Source: Aquamicrobium zhengzhouense
Lineage (GTDB): Bacteria; Pseudomonadota; Alphaproteobacteria; Rhizobiales; Rhizobiaceae
NCBI RefSeq assembly: GCF_016124105.1
Contig: NZ_JADGMQ010000010.1
Span: forward strand, 79,661-143,660
Length of the DNA stretch: 64,000 nt
Reading direction: 5' to 3'
Each line of letters opens with the position of its first letter. Position 1 is the stretch's first letter. Under the pieces are notes generated by a model. That model was not told the DNA's origin. It did no database searches and saw nothing but the letters and a program-made list of their open reading frames with translations. The position numbers and the translations under genes were made by a program. Of this stretch, positions 26,726-35,768 are shown piece by piece.

Positions 26726-28438
26726 GTGCGTCGTCCGGAAGCAATTATATACTGGACCAATGAGGTCCCCCCAGCCCGCATTGCATTCGGGCTGGCACTG
26801 CAGCAGGCCGCCTTCCTGGGCGCCCTCCTCGCGGTGCCCTCGCTGATTGGGCGAGAGCTCGGCCTGAACCATGAGCAGCTTCTGGCGCTCGTCGGCTGCG
26901 GCTTGATTTATTCGGCAGTTGCACTCCTGTTGCAGGCGTTTGGACGTTTCGGCATCGGGGCCGGGATATTCCTGCCCGTGCAGGGCACCACCTCTGTGCT
27001 ACCACTCCTTCTCCTGGCCGGCTCAACGGTGGGGCTTGGGGGTGGTTTCGGCATGTTCGCTGTCAGCGGACTGTCCATGATCGCCTTCTCGTTCCTGATC
27101 AGACGTTTGAGAACCATCTTCACGGTCGAGGTCGCGGGCCTTGCCATGCTGCTCATCGGCGCGGGCATCGGCATGATCGGCCTGAGGTTGATTTTCAGCC
27201 TTGATGACACCGAGAGCACGTCCCCACTCGAGTTTACTGTCGCGGCCATCACGCTTTCTGTGATGATCATCTGCAATGTCTGGGTAAAAAGCCGGCTCCG
27301 ACTGTTCGCGACAATGACGGGTCTTGGTGTCGGGCTGGTTCTCAGCTGGATATTCGGCCTCCTGACACCTCAAGATGTGCTCGTCTTCCATCAAGCGAGT
27401 TGGCTCGAATTTCCTGACATCCAGCAATTTGGCTGGCAATTCGACGCCGATCTTCTCGTGCCGGCAATCATTACGGGCTTTTCCCTGTCCCTGACATCGA
27501 TGGGTGTTCAGATCACCGCGCAGCGTTTTATGGATGCCGACTTTTCGCATCCGGACTTCCAGTCCATCGGGCGGGGTGTACGTGCTGAGGGACTGGCGCA
27601 GATATTCGCCTCTCTGATCAATGCCCTGCCGATGTCGGCAAGTGGTGGGGCAGCGAGTTTGGCTCTGGCATCAGGCTGTACGAGCCGTTACCTCGCGCCA
27701 TGGACCGCAGCTTTACTGCTTATGATCGCGATCTGCCCAAAGTTCATCGTGGCATGGCTTATCCTGCCCGGAGAAGTTCTGGGAGCGCTGTTCCTGTTCT
27801 TGTCGTCCTTCGCCGTCATTGGCGGCATGCAGATGATCGGCTCACGGATGCTAGATAATCGGCGAACGCTCGCCATCGGCATCCCCTTGCTGATCTTCCT
27901 TGCCTATGGCGACGTCCGGATTGGTCTTGAAAGCCTCCTCTCTGCAGCCCGCTATTTCGACTTCTCCTCTTTCGCGCTCTCTCTGACGACGGCCGTCCTC
28001 CTCCAGGCGATTTTCCGTATCGGCGTTGGACGACGAACCCGTGAGGTGTTTCAGGTCGCAGATACACATTTCGATGAGATGCGAAATTTCATCGAGGGAC
28101 AGGGCAAGGTTTGGGGTGCGCGGCACCAGTCCGTAAAACGGGCGGAACTTGCCTCATGGCAAGCCCTTGAACTTTTGATGGACAACGCTCTTCTGGCACC
28201 GGACGCCAAGACGGTTGAACTGGAAACGCGTCTGGATGAACACAACCTCGCAATCATCATGCGTTATCAAGGCGTTCTGCCGGAGATCTCCAATCGGCGT
28301 CCAAGCCCCGAGGAGATGATTGAGGACGAGCATGCTCCTCAGCGGATGGCAGGCTATCTCATTCACCGGCTGGCAGACCAGGTGCGTACACGCAAGGACG
28401 GTGAGCACGCTGAGCTGCGCCTCACCTTCCGGGATTGA
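26726..28438 (+). CDS. NCS2/SulP-fold transporter with C-terminal RsbW-like domain
   Basis: 570 residues. Residues about 20-440 form a 12-14-helix transporter like xanthine/uracil permeases (NCS2), starting near TNEVPPARIAFGLALQQ. The C-terminal 130 residues are cytosolic. They match the pattern of GHKL antagonist kinases: N-box-like WQALELLMDNALL, a beta pair, and MAGYLIHRLADQVRTRK, which lines up with GVHLVQVMLDKVEYRRE of the kinase at 23071. The glycine-rich ATP-lid residues look lost, so the domain may bind the STAS partner and not phosphorylate. Transported substrate unknown; the carbonic anhydrase neighbour suggests bicarbonate. Confidence 0.78.
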   Translation: MRRPEAIIYWTNEVPPARIAFGLALQQAAFLGALLAVPSLIGRELGLNHEQLLALVGCGLIYSAVALLLQAFGRFGIGAGIFLPVQGTTSVLPLLLLAGSTVGLGGGFGMFAVSGLSMIAFSFLIRRLRTIFTVEVAGLAMLLIGAGIGMIGLRLIFSLDDTESTSPLEFTVAAITLSVMIICNVWVKSRLRLFATMTGLGVGLVLSWIFGLLTPQDVLVFHQASWLEFPDIQQFGWQFDADLLVPAIITGFSLSLTSMGVQITAQRFMDADFSHPDFQSIGRGVRAEGLAQIFASLINALPMSASGGAASLALASGCTSRYLAPWTAALLLMIAICPKFIVAWLILPGEVLGALFLFLSSFAVIGGMQMIGSRMLDNRRTLAIGIPLLIFLAYGDVRIGLESLLSAARYFDFSSFALSLTTAVLLQAIFRIGVGRRTREVFQVADTHFDEMRNFIEGQGKVWGARHQSVKRAELASWQALELLMDNALLAPDAKTVELETRLDEHNLAIIMRYQGVLPEISNRRPSPEEMIEDEHAPQRMAGYLIHRLADQVRTRKDGEHAELRLTFRD

Positions 28439-28443
28439 GCGTC

Positions 28444-29337
28444 ATGGCAAAATCGCAACCCCGGCGGACGAGCGGAACGGAGGCGCCCGAACATCACGAC
28501 GCGACCATGCGAGAGGCGCGCACTCCCCCTCCTGGACTAAGTGGTGTCGGAGTCACAGCGTTGATAGCGAAAAGCTATGACCGATACTTCAGTTCCGGTC
28601 TTTACCACTCACGTTATCCGCGCCCCAATCGACGAACTTTGCGCCTGATCGAGCGCCTCGTTCCACATGGGGGACGTCTCCTCGACTACGGCGCTGGCGA
28701 AGGTCGCTACGGCCTCGCCGTTGCGCAGTCACGTGCGGCAAAGGTGGTCGCGGTCGACATCAGCGAGACAGCACGCCATGCTCTTGCCGCTCAAATAGAT
28801 CGGGCCAAGCTTTCCGATCAGTTCAAAATCTGCAGCCCCGGAGACGCCGTCTATCAGGAGGAAGTGGTTCTTGCAGGCAACTTCGATGTAGTCCTGTTTG
28901 CGTTCGGAGTTTTAGGACATATTGCAGGACGAGAGAGGCGAGTTGCGCTGCTTCGCGGATTGCTCCCTTCACTCGCGCCAGACGGCCGGCTGGTGTTGGG
29001 CCTGCCCAACAAACGACGGCGGTTCCGCAACGAACAAGCCGCAATGGTTCAGTCAAGCCGCCCACCTGATTTTGAGGAAGGCGACCTTTACTACCACCGC
29101 TACAGCGAGGAAGGCAGCGTCGAGCTTTTCTATCACCTGTTCGATCGCCAGGAGGTTATTCGCGATCTGACAGATGCTGGCTATGAAATAGAGCATCTAA
29201 CGGGTGAAAGCCTGCTCCCTGAAACAGCGGTAACGAGGTACAAAAGTCTCGGCTGTCTCGACGACGCTTGCAGCAGCGTCCTGCCGTCGGATTGGAGCTA
29301 CGGATTTCTCGTCAGCGCCAAAATCGCAGGTGCTTAG
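28444..29337 (+). CDS. Class I SAM-dependent methyltransferase
   Basis: 297-residue methyltransferase with SAM motif I LLDYGAGEGRYGLAVA, acidic VVAVDIS, and a later VLFAFGVLGHIAG that fits motif IV. It follows the transporter gene directly; a TTG at 28435 overlaps that stop, and the ATG at 28444 is the simpler start. The N-terminal 40 residues are polar and probably disordered. Substrate not recognisable. Confidence 0.82.
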   Translation: MAKSQPRRTSGTEAPEHHDATMREARTPPPGLSGVGVTALIAKSYDRYFSSGLYHSRYPRPNRRTLRLIERLVPHGGRLLDYGAGEGRYGLAVAQSRAAKVVAVDISETARHALAAQIDRAKLSDQFKICSPGDAVYQEEVVLAGNFDVVLFAFGVLGHIAGRERRVALLRGLLPSLAPDGRLVLGLPNKRRRFRNEQAAMVQSSRPPDFEEGDLYYHRYSEEGSVELFYHLFDRQEVIRDLTDAGYEIEHLTGESLLPETAVTRYKSLGCLDDACSSVLPSDWSYGFLVSAKIAGA

Positions 29338-29365
29338 TTGGAAGATTTGGGCGCGGACGTTCTAA

Positions 29366-30577
29366 CTAAGCCCCGGCTTCAACTTGATCCGTCCGGATCA
29401 AAAGCATGACCAGGGTGCCTCCTGACAGGAGAACAGCTGCAAAACCCCACGAGACCATCTCATAATTACCGGTGTAGTCATAAAGATATCCGGCAGCCAT
29501 CGGCGCCACCATGGTCGCTGGTACCTGCATCAGCATGAGGCTTCCCTGAATCGTGGCGAATTTGCTCTCACCGAACAATTTGCTGCATAGAACAAGAACC
29601 AGAAGAGTTGGTGCGCCAGCAGCAACGCCCATCGCGCCAATCAGCGTGATCAGGCTCAAAAGACCAGGCTCCCAAGCAAAGCTCGCAATCGCCAGTGCTT
29701 CAAGAACCAGCAACAGTCCAAGCACGATCGGCAATATCCTCGTCGCGAATTTATCGGCGACATAGCCACTGAGTATCCGCACCGGGATTGACAGCAAGAT
29801 CATGAGCCCAAACAGGCTACCAGCCGAAGTGGCGGCCAGCCCATGGTCCGTCATGATCGAAACAAGGTGTACCGATAATCCGGTCGTCACCCCGGCTTGC
29901 GCAGCAAGGGCAAGGCCGATCACCCAGAAGTTGCGATCTCGCAGTACGCTTCTTTGAACCGGGACCGCGTCGGTCAGTGCCGGTCCTATGCTGGTGGTTT
30001 GGATGTTCTGCTCACGGAACCAGACGAGTGGCACAGCTACCATCGCAAGCAGTACGAAGCCCCAGACAATGCTCGTCTGACGCCAGCCTACGGTATCCCC
30101 CATGTAGGAAACAATCGGAACGACAAACGTCGATACCACGGCCGCGATTGAGAAGCGGATGGCAAGCGCCATGCCCCGTCGCTCTGACAGCGTGGTCACC
30201 ACCAGCTTGTCAAGCGTAACGGTAAATCCAATCGCCGTTCCGATCGAGAAGACTACCGACCAGGCAATGTAGAGCTCGAACTCGTTACGAACGAACCCAA
30301 GCAGCAGCAGCCCGATCGCCGCGACGATGATACCAACAATCGAGATCCAGCGCGTGCCCCAGCGGTCCGTTGCACGCCCGACCAGTGGCGAGGCGAGACC
30401 CGACACGAGGCGGCCAAGGCCTATCGCCGTCGATACGGCCCCTCGCCCGGTATCAAGATCTACGGCCAGCGGCTTCAGGAGGGCCGAGACGGCAAACGCT
30501 CCAAAGCCGTGGCCAAGACCGGTGAGCACGCCGGTTGCCGAAACGACAATCCAGCGTGCCCTTGCCGTTGCTGTCAC
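29366..30577 (-). CDS. MFS transporter, monocarboxylate/oxalate-formate-like
   Basis: 403-residue major facilitator with 12 helices and the cytoplasmic motif DRWGTRW between helices 2 and 3. The start is GTG at 30577, which overlaps the TRAP large-subunit stop by four bases; the longer frame to 30646 is antisense-free but runs inside dctM. Position at the end of a CoA-transferase/TRAP operon suggests uptake or export of a related carboxylic acid. Confidence 0.85.
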   Translation of the reverse strand: MTATARARWIVVSATGVLTGLGHGFGAFAVSALLKPLAVDLDTGRGAVSTAIGLGRLVSGLASPLVGRATDRWGTRWISIVGIIVAAIGLLLLGFVRNEFELYIAWSVVFSIGTAIGFTVTLDKLVVTTLSERRGMALAIRFSIAAVVSTFVVPIVSYMGDTVGWRQTSIVWGFVLLAMVAVPLVWFREQNIQTTSIGPALTDAVPVQRSVLRDRNFWVIGLALAAQAGVTTGLSVHLVSIMTDHGLAATSAGSLFGLMILLSIPVRILSGYVADKFATRILPIVLGLLLVLEALAIASFAWEPGLLSLITLIGAMGVAAGAPTLLVLVLCSKLFGESKFATIQGSLMLMQVPATMVAPMAAGYLYDYTGNYEMVSWGFAAVLLSGGTLVMLLIRTDQVEAGA

Positions 30578-31869
30578 AGATAAGGCAACCAGAGCGACAG
30601 AGCCGGGAAGATCAAGAGCAATGCGACGTGTATAATGTCCATGCACACGAACGGCAGCGCACCCTTGAACATCGTCGTCAACGGCACATCCTTCGCAACA
30701 CCGGAAAGGATGAAGATACTCATCCCGACCGGCGGTGTGATCAGAGCGATCTCCGTCATGCGAACCACAAGAACGCCAAACAAGATCGCATCAAATCCCA
30801 GAGACGTGACCAATGGGAAAAACAGCGGGATCGTCAACGTCATCATTGCCGATGCGTCCAGCACCATTCCTAAAAGGAAATAAACGCCAAGGATTAGCAG
30901 CATCACGCCCATCGGCGACAAGCCACTTTCAGTGACCATATTGACGATGTGAAGCGGGATCGTGCTCGCAGTCACGAAGCTGTTGAACACCATCGCGCCA
31001 AACAGGATACCGAAGATCATACCGGTCGTCTTCAGCGTCGCGTAGATGGCATCCTTAAAACTTGCGATGGTAAGGCGTCCGCGAACCGCCGAAATGATGA
31101 TTGCACCCAAAGCGCCGATGGCACCAGCTTCAGTCGGCGTGAAATAGCCGAGGACAATCCCTCCCATCACGAGACCGAAAAGAGCGATCACCTCGCCGGT
31201 CTTCGAAAAGCTACGCAGTTTCTCCGACCAAGAATATTTTGGTCCGCGTGGCCCGGCGTTGGGATTGATGCGGCACCAGATCGCGATCATCGCAATATAC
31301 AGGATTGCGAGCGTGATGCCCGGCATGATGCCTGCGGCAAACAGCTTGCCGATCGATGTCTCGGTCAGAATACCATAGATGATGAACATACCGCTTGGCG
31401 GGATCAGCGACCCGAAGCCGCCTCCAGCGACGATCGAGCCCGATGCAAGCGACAAATTGTACTTATGCTTGCGCATTTCTGGCAGAGCGACGAGACCCAT
31501 CGTAGCCGTGGTGGCGAGGCTCGACGCGTTCACAGAGGAAAAGCCGGCAGACGCGCCAATCGTCGCCATGGCAAGTCCGCCTCGCCTGCGGCCTACCCAT
31601 TTGGCCGCGAAATCGTACATGTCTTTGCCAAGTCCCGCGGCGAAAAGCAGATGCGCCATAAACAGGAACAGCGGGATCGTTCCAATCGCGAGGTTTGTCG
31701 CGAGATTGTAGGTCGTTACACCGATCCTGACGATTGCGGCATCAAAACTGACGAGAAGTGCGAAGCCACCGAAGCCGATCAGTCCCATGGCGAAACCAAT
31801 GGGCATACCGAGCGCAATGACTGTGAAAAGCAGAGCGAGCCCCGCAAAGCCAATGGTAACGGAGGTCAT
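30574..31869 (-). CDS. dctM: TRAP transporter large permease (DctM)
   Basis: 431-residue membrane protein with about 12 helices and family segments PLFLFMAHLLFAAGLGKDMYDFAAKW and GGFGSLIPPSG, each typical of DctM. It forms the Na+-driven channel with the small subunit, whose gene overlaps it by four bases (31866-31869). Substrates of such systems are usually organic acids. Confidence 0.95.
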   Translation of the reverse strand: MTSVTIGFAGLALLFTVIALGMPIGFAMGLIGFGGFALLVSFDAAIVRIGVTTYNLATNLAIGTIPLFLFMAHLLFAAGLGKDMYDFAAKWVGRRRGGLAMATIGASAGFSSVNASSLATTATMGLVALPEMRKHKYNLSLASGSIVAGGGFGSLIPPSGMFIIYGILTETSIGKLFAAGIMPGITLAILYIAMIAIWCRINPNAGPRGPKYSWSEKLRSFSKTGEVIALFGLVMGGIVLGYFTPTEAGAIGALGAIIISAVRGRLTIASFKDAIYATLKTTGMIFGILFGAMVFNSFVTASTIPLHIVNMVTESGLSPMGVMLLILGVYFLLGMVLDASAMMTLTIPLFFPLVTSLGFDAILFGVLVVRMTEIALITPPVGMSIFILSGVAKDVPLTTMFKGALPFVCMDIIHVALLLIFPALSLWLPYL

Positions 31870-32384
31870 GTCTGTTTTTCCGGCGTGTGATTTTCCTCTT
31901 CAAGCTTCATGCCACGCAGGAGCTTGTAACCCTGCCAGAGGATAACAATGATTAGAAGGATCATGGCGGCGGCCATCGCCCATCGGAACGGCGCCACAGG
32001 CACATTAATGATTGGCGACAATTCGCCTTGTGCGCCTTTGCGGATCGCCTCCCGGAGCGTCGCCCATGCAACCGCCACCCAGAAGAGCGAGCCGATCATC
32101 AGCATGATGCCATGCAGAGCTGATCGAATTCGCTGGTTCTTGATGCGGTCCACGAGAAGCACGACACGCGTATGCTCGTTCTTCACCGCGGCGTAAGCCA
32201 GAGAAAGGCTGACTGCTGGGATGAGGAGAAGTTCGGATAGCGAGTAAGTACCGGGAAAAGCGATATGGAGCGCACGGAATACGACCGTCACGACTGTCAG
32301 CGCCATTAGCGACAGGATCGCCAGCACACCGACGACACCCACGGCCTCGCAAATTCGCTTTAAAAAAGTATCGATAAACTGCAT
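31866..32384 (-). CDS. dctQ: TRAP transporter small permease (DctQ)
   Basis: 172-residue protein with four predicted helices (about 15-40, 50-70, 88-110, 132-155), the DctQ shape. It lies between the binding-protein gene, from which it is separated by a strong hairpin, and dctM, which it overlaps by four bases. Confidence 0.93.
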   Translation of the reverse strand: MQFIDTFLKRICEAVGVVGVLAILSLMALTVVTVVFRALHIAFPGTYSLSELLLIPAVSLSLAYAAVKNEHTRVVLLVDRIKNQRIRSALHGIMLMIGSLFWVAVAWATLREAIRKGAQGELSPIINVPVAPFRWAMAAAMILLIIVILWQGYKLLRGMKLEEENHTPEKQT

Positions 32385-32401
32385 GACAGCCCCCAGCTGT
32401 T

Positions 32402-32441
32402 CGGTGCTCCTCCGCGCCTTGTCTGGCGCGGAGGAGCACCG
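32402..32441 (-). other. Strong stem-loop between dctP and dctQ
   Basis: A perfect 17-bp inverted repeat (32402-32418 with 32425-32441) around a six-base loop, filling the 62-base gap between dctP and dctQ. No T-run follows on the transcribed strand, so partial termination or 3' protection of the dctP mRNA is more likely than a full stop. Confidence 0.75.
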
Positions 32442-32446
32442 GATTG

Positions 32447-33460
32447 CTACTTGTTCAAGGCAGCGCGGATCTTGTCGTGGATCTCGGTACCGGGGATGCC
32501 CTTTGCATCAAGCTGCTTAGCGGTTTCGCGCGCAGCAGGCTCAAACGCTTTCGCATATTCTGCGATCACCGCGGGGTCGACGGCATTGAACTGAACTCCG
32601 TGCTGCACGCCGTATTCGCGCCCGGCATCCTCAGACTCCTGGGCGTAGTCGAAGGTCGCTTTCGTCCACCAGTCGATATTGTCTTCAAACACCTTCTGGA
32701 TGTCTTCCGGCAGCTTGGCCCATGCATTCGCGTTGATTGCGCGGGACGGATAAGCACCGCGGCTGTGGGGCAGCTCCGAGTAGTATTTGACCACTTCAGC
32801 GAAGCTGAGAGACTTGAGGGCTTCATAAGGAGCGATAACGCCATCAAGAACTCCGCGCTGCAGCGACGGGTAGGTGTCGGTCATCGGCATGGTCACGCCT
32901 TCTGCCCCGTGAGCGGTCAGCGCGCCAATGAAGTCTACCGCCGAACGGATGCGCAGGCCCTGAAGATCTGCGAGCTGGTTAAGCGCCTTGTCGCGAAGCA
33001 TCAGGTGCATCGGCGTGCCGACATTGTAGCCAAGCACCTTCGCGCCTTCGAGTTCCTCCGCAAATTGCGGGTACTCGTCCCAGAGCTTTTTGTAGACCTC
33101 AAGGACCTCAAGCGCGTCATCGTAACCGTAGAAGAACTGCGGGGTCAGGCGGCTCAGGTCGTAGCCAGAGCTCGCATAAATCGGCGCGATGTAAGAGATG
33201 TCAGCAACGCCGGCATTGAGTTCGTCAATGCCCTCTCGGCTGTTGATGAGCGAGCCGCCCCAGAATGCCGTGATGTTGACGCGGCCGTCGGTCTGCTCAT
33301 GGATCCGCTTGATCCATTCCTCGTCAGCCCGCCCATAGGGATGGGTTGGCGTATAGGTGGTCGAAAAAGTGAGCTCGATTTCAGCTGCCACCACCGTTCC
33401 CGAAGAAAGACCGAGGCCCGCTGCTGCAAGCAGTGCAATAGTCCATTTTCTAATAGTCAT
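32447..33460 (-). CDS. dctP: TRAP transporter solute-binding protein (DctP)
   Basis: 337-residue periplasmic protein with a signal peptide (about 1-25, ending GTVVAA) and DctP family segments GGSLINSREGIDELNAG and LQGLRIRS, where the Arg normally pairs with the ligand carboxylate. The ATG at 33460 has GGGAGG upstream; the longer frame from 33511 adds 17 residues before the signal peptide. Context of CoA-transferases and a 2-hydroxyacyl-CoA dehydratase suggests a hydroxy or branched carboxylic acid as ligand. Confidence 0.93.
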   Translation of the reverse strand: MTIRKWTIALLAAAGLGLSSGTVVAAEIELTFSTTYTPTHPYGRADEEWIKRIHEQTDGRVNITAFWGGSLINSREGIDELNAGVADISYIAPIYASSGYDLSRLTPQFFYGYDDALEVLEVYKKLWDEYPQFAEELEGAKVLGYNVGTPMHLMLRDKALNQLADLQGLRIRSAVDFIGALTAHGAEGVTMPMTDTYPSLQRGVLDGVIAPYEALKSLSFAEVVKYYSELPHSRGAYPSRAINANAWAKLPEDIQKVFEDNIDWWTKATFDYAQESEDAGREYGVQHGVQFNAVDPAVIAEYAKAFEPAARETAKQLDAKGIPGTEIHDKIRAALNK

Positions 33461-33507
33461 GGGTTCCTCCCGCTTTAGATGCAGTTCCGCCCGGGCCTCC
33501 GACCCGG

Positions 33508-34674
33508 TCATTCAGATGGTATGAGTGCTTCCAAAAGGTGTGCCTCCAATGTCAGACCTGCCAGAATTTCCTTGGTGTCCGCGCCCGGCGCGCGGCCGAG
33601 GTTGCGAATCTCGGTGCCGCCGCCAAGGCGTACAGGCTGGCCGATCTGACGGACAACACGTCCTGTAGCGGTCTTGCGCTCCACGACCATCCCTCGTGCA
33701 CGGTTGTGTGGATCATTCAGAGCTTCAGCCACCTCATAGACGGGTGCGAATTGGGTTCCCGCAGCGCCAAGTATCTCGAGCCACTCGTCCCTGTCCTTCG
33801 TGACAAAGATCTCCTCAAGCGCCGCGCGAATGGCGGGCCGCTGCTCCACCCTATTCTGCAACGGGATGAAATCAGGTCGGCCGACGGTCTCGCAGAAACG
33901 TTGCCAGAACCTGGGCTCCATATCCGTGGTGCAGATGAAAAGCCCGTCGCGCGTCTTCCAAAGACCTGTGTCCGCGCGCCGGGCGCCCCGAGGCGGTATC
34001 TTCGAAACATCGGGATGGCGAGACAGGACATTTACCAGAAGCGACATTGCACAATCACTCATTGCAACGTCGACATGCTGCCCTTCACCTGTTGCAGTCC
34101 GCTGATGCAAAGCCGCAAGAGTGGCGAATGCCGCATGGGTACCGGTGATGACGTCGGCGGCGGGGATGCCGGAAAAGGAGGGGGCCTCCGGATCTTCGCC
34201 AACACGCGACAAGACCCCGGCAATGGAAAGCGCGATAGGGTCATGTCCCGGCTTGTCGCGATAGGGACCACTCTGTCCGCACAATGTAAGGCTTGTGAAG
34301 ATAAGCTTCGGATTTACCTCCCTGAGGGAAGCGTAGCCGAGCCCGACCTTGTCGAGCACACCCGGGCGGTAATCTTCAACGACAATATCGGCTGTTGCGA
34401 CCAAAGCTTTGATCGCAAGTTGGGCCTTTTCATCGCCTATATCGAGCACGACTGACCGCTTATTGCGGGCAAGGATGTCATTCTCCCGCAGTGCGTCGCG
34501 TTCCTCCCGAGACAGACGGTCCCAACCGAAGACCTTCGCCTGCTTCTCAAGCTCGCGCGGGTTCTCGATCCGGATTACCTCCGCGCCCATATCTGCAAGC
34601 AGCCAGGTGCAATATGGGCCTGGCAGAAACTTGGAGAAATCTATGACGCGACAGCCTTCAAGCGGTGCGGACAT
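33508..34674 (-). CDS. Family III CoA-transferase / racemase (CaiB/BaiF)
   Basis: 388 residues. The family start LEGCRVIDFSKFLPGPYCT is followed by the GHDPIALSIAGVLSR region. The likely catalytic Asp is in GIPAADVITG. The GHD motif is also found in alpha-methylacyl-CoA racemases, so racemase activity is possible. Its ATG overlaps the stop of the next CaiB-like gene by one base (TAATG), suggesting the two products pair. Confidence 0.88.
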   Translation of the reverse strand: MSAPLEGCRVIDFSKFLPGPYCTWLLADMGAEVIRIENPRELEKQAKVFGWDRLSREERDALRENDILARNKRSVVLDIGDEKAQLAIKALVATADIVVEDYRPGVLDKVGLGYASLREVNPKLIFTSLTLCGQSGPYRDKPGHDPIALSIAGVLSRVGEDPEAPSFSGIPAADVITGTHAAFATLAALHQRTATGEGQHVDVAMSDCAMSLLVNVLSRHPDVSKIPPRGARRADTGLWKTRDGLFICTTDMEPRFWQRFCETVGRPDFIPLQNRVEQRPAIRAALEEIFVTKDRDEWLEILGAAGTQFAPVYEVAEALNDPHNRARGMVVERKTATGRVVRQIGQPVRLGGGTEIRNLGRAPGADTKEILAGLTLEAHLLEALIPSE

Positions 34675-35768
34675 TACGCGCTCCATCGCTTGAACGAGGC
34701 AGACGGGATCGGAGCGCTGAAGTTTCGAGATGGCGTTGCATTAGCAGGCGTCTGAAAGAGTGGCCCGGGCAATCGCTTTGTCTCCCCGGTGGTCTCATCC
34801 GAGATATCCACGAACAAGCCGCGCTCCCTGAGATGTTCGCTCTCGCGCACCTCTTCGGGTCCGTAGACCACAGAAAGCCCCCAGCCGCGCTCCAGCGACC
34901 ACTTTCCGAGTTCTTCGCGGGTGTGGTCAGCAAAGAAACGCTCCACCACGCCTTGCCAGCGCTCGATTGTTTCCTGAGGCGTGTCCGCGACGAGGGTGTT
35001 GTCCCAATCGATTGACAGGAGCTCCCCAGCAGCACCGCATTCATTCATTACAGCGACGACCGCGCGCATCATGGAGGGGTTGTCGATCATCGACCAGGTG
35101 ACATAGCCATCCTTGCACGGCCAGATTTGCCGTACGCCCGATTTGCCACGCACCAGCATGTTGCCCATGCGCCGCCCGATCCGGCCCGTCCATTCGTACA
35201 TGATGGCTTCACGGTAGTTGGAGAGCGTTGCGCTCTGGAAAGCCGAAACGTCGATATTTTGGCCTTTGCCCGTACGTCTACGTGCCTGCAGCGCAAGAAG
35301 CGCAGCTGTTGCCGCCTGGATTCCAGTCAGAGCGTAAACCTGCTCCCCGGGGAAGCGCAGCGGCGGCTGGGATGGCTCTCCCGTCACATGAGCAAGGCCC
35401 GAAAGCGCGAAAAGTGTGAGGTCGGTCGCCGGCTTGTCTGCGTATGGTCCGTGTACACTGAACGGCGCTACCCGGACATAGATCACCTTGTCCGAACCGG
35501 ATACGGCAGATGCGAGGTCGAACCGGTCGCCCTTCCGCTGTCCATCAAGAACAATATCAGCGTCACGCGAGAGGTTGCGGATAGCTTCTGGGTCATCCGC
35601 CGACAGACCCGTCTTGCCATGATGCCAGGCGAGCTGACGTGCGTGGTCACGGTTCTCGTCCACAACGACGGTGACAACATCAGCACCAAGCTCAGCCAGA
35701 ATGCGACCACCGAAGTCGGTCAAACCGTCCGCCACCTCAAGGACGCGGACGCCTTCAAGCATCTTCAT
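34674..35768 (-). CDS. Family III CoA-transferase-like protein, catalytic Asp apparently missing
   Basis: 364 residues of the CaiB/BaiF family (start MLEGVRVLEVADGLTDFGGR). Where active members read like ADY-x2-G, this protein has GEQVYALTG, with no Asp that I can place. It may be a structural partner of the adjacent CoA-transferase, as in two-subunit enzymes of this family, or act on its own with an altered mechanism. It overlaps its upstream neighbour by four bases and its downstream one by one base. Confidence 0.8.
   Translation of the reverse strand: MKMLEGVRVLEVADGLTDFGGRILAELGADVVTVVVDENRDHARQLAWHHGKTGLSADDPEAIRNLSRDADIVLDGQRKGDRFDLASAVSGSDKVIYVRVAPFSVHGPYADKPATDLTLFALSGLAHVTGEPSQPPLRFPGEQVYALTGIQAATAALLALQARRRTGKGQNIDVSAFQSATLSNYREAIMYEWTGRIGRRMGNMLVRGKSGVRQIWPCKDGYVTWSMIDNPSMMRAVVAVMNECGAAGELLSIDWDNTLVADTPQETIERWQGVVERFFADHTREELGKWSLERGWGLSVVYGPEEVRESEHLRERGLFVDISDETTGETKRLPGPLFQTPANATPSRNFSAPIPSASFKRWSA

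Noticed and set aside
30949..31890. 313-codon open frame on the plus strand
   Set aside because: Antisense to dctM, with polar low-complexity product; shadow.
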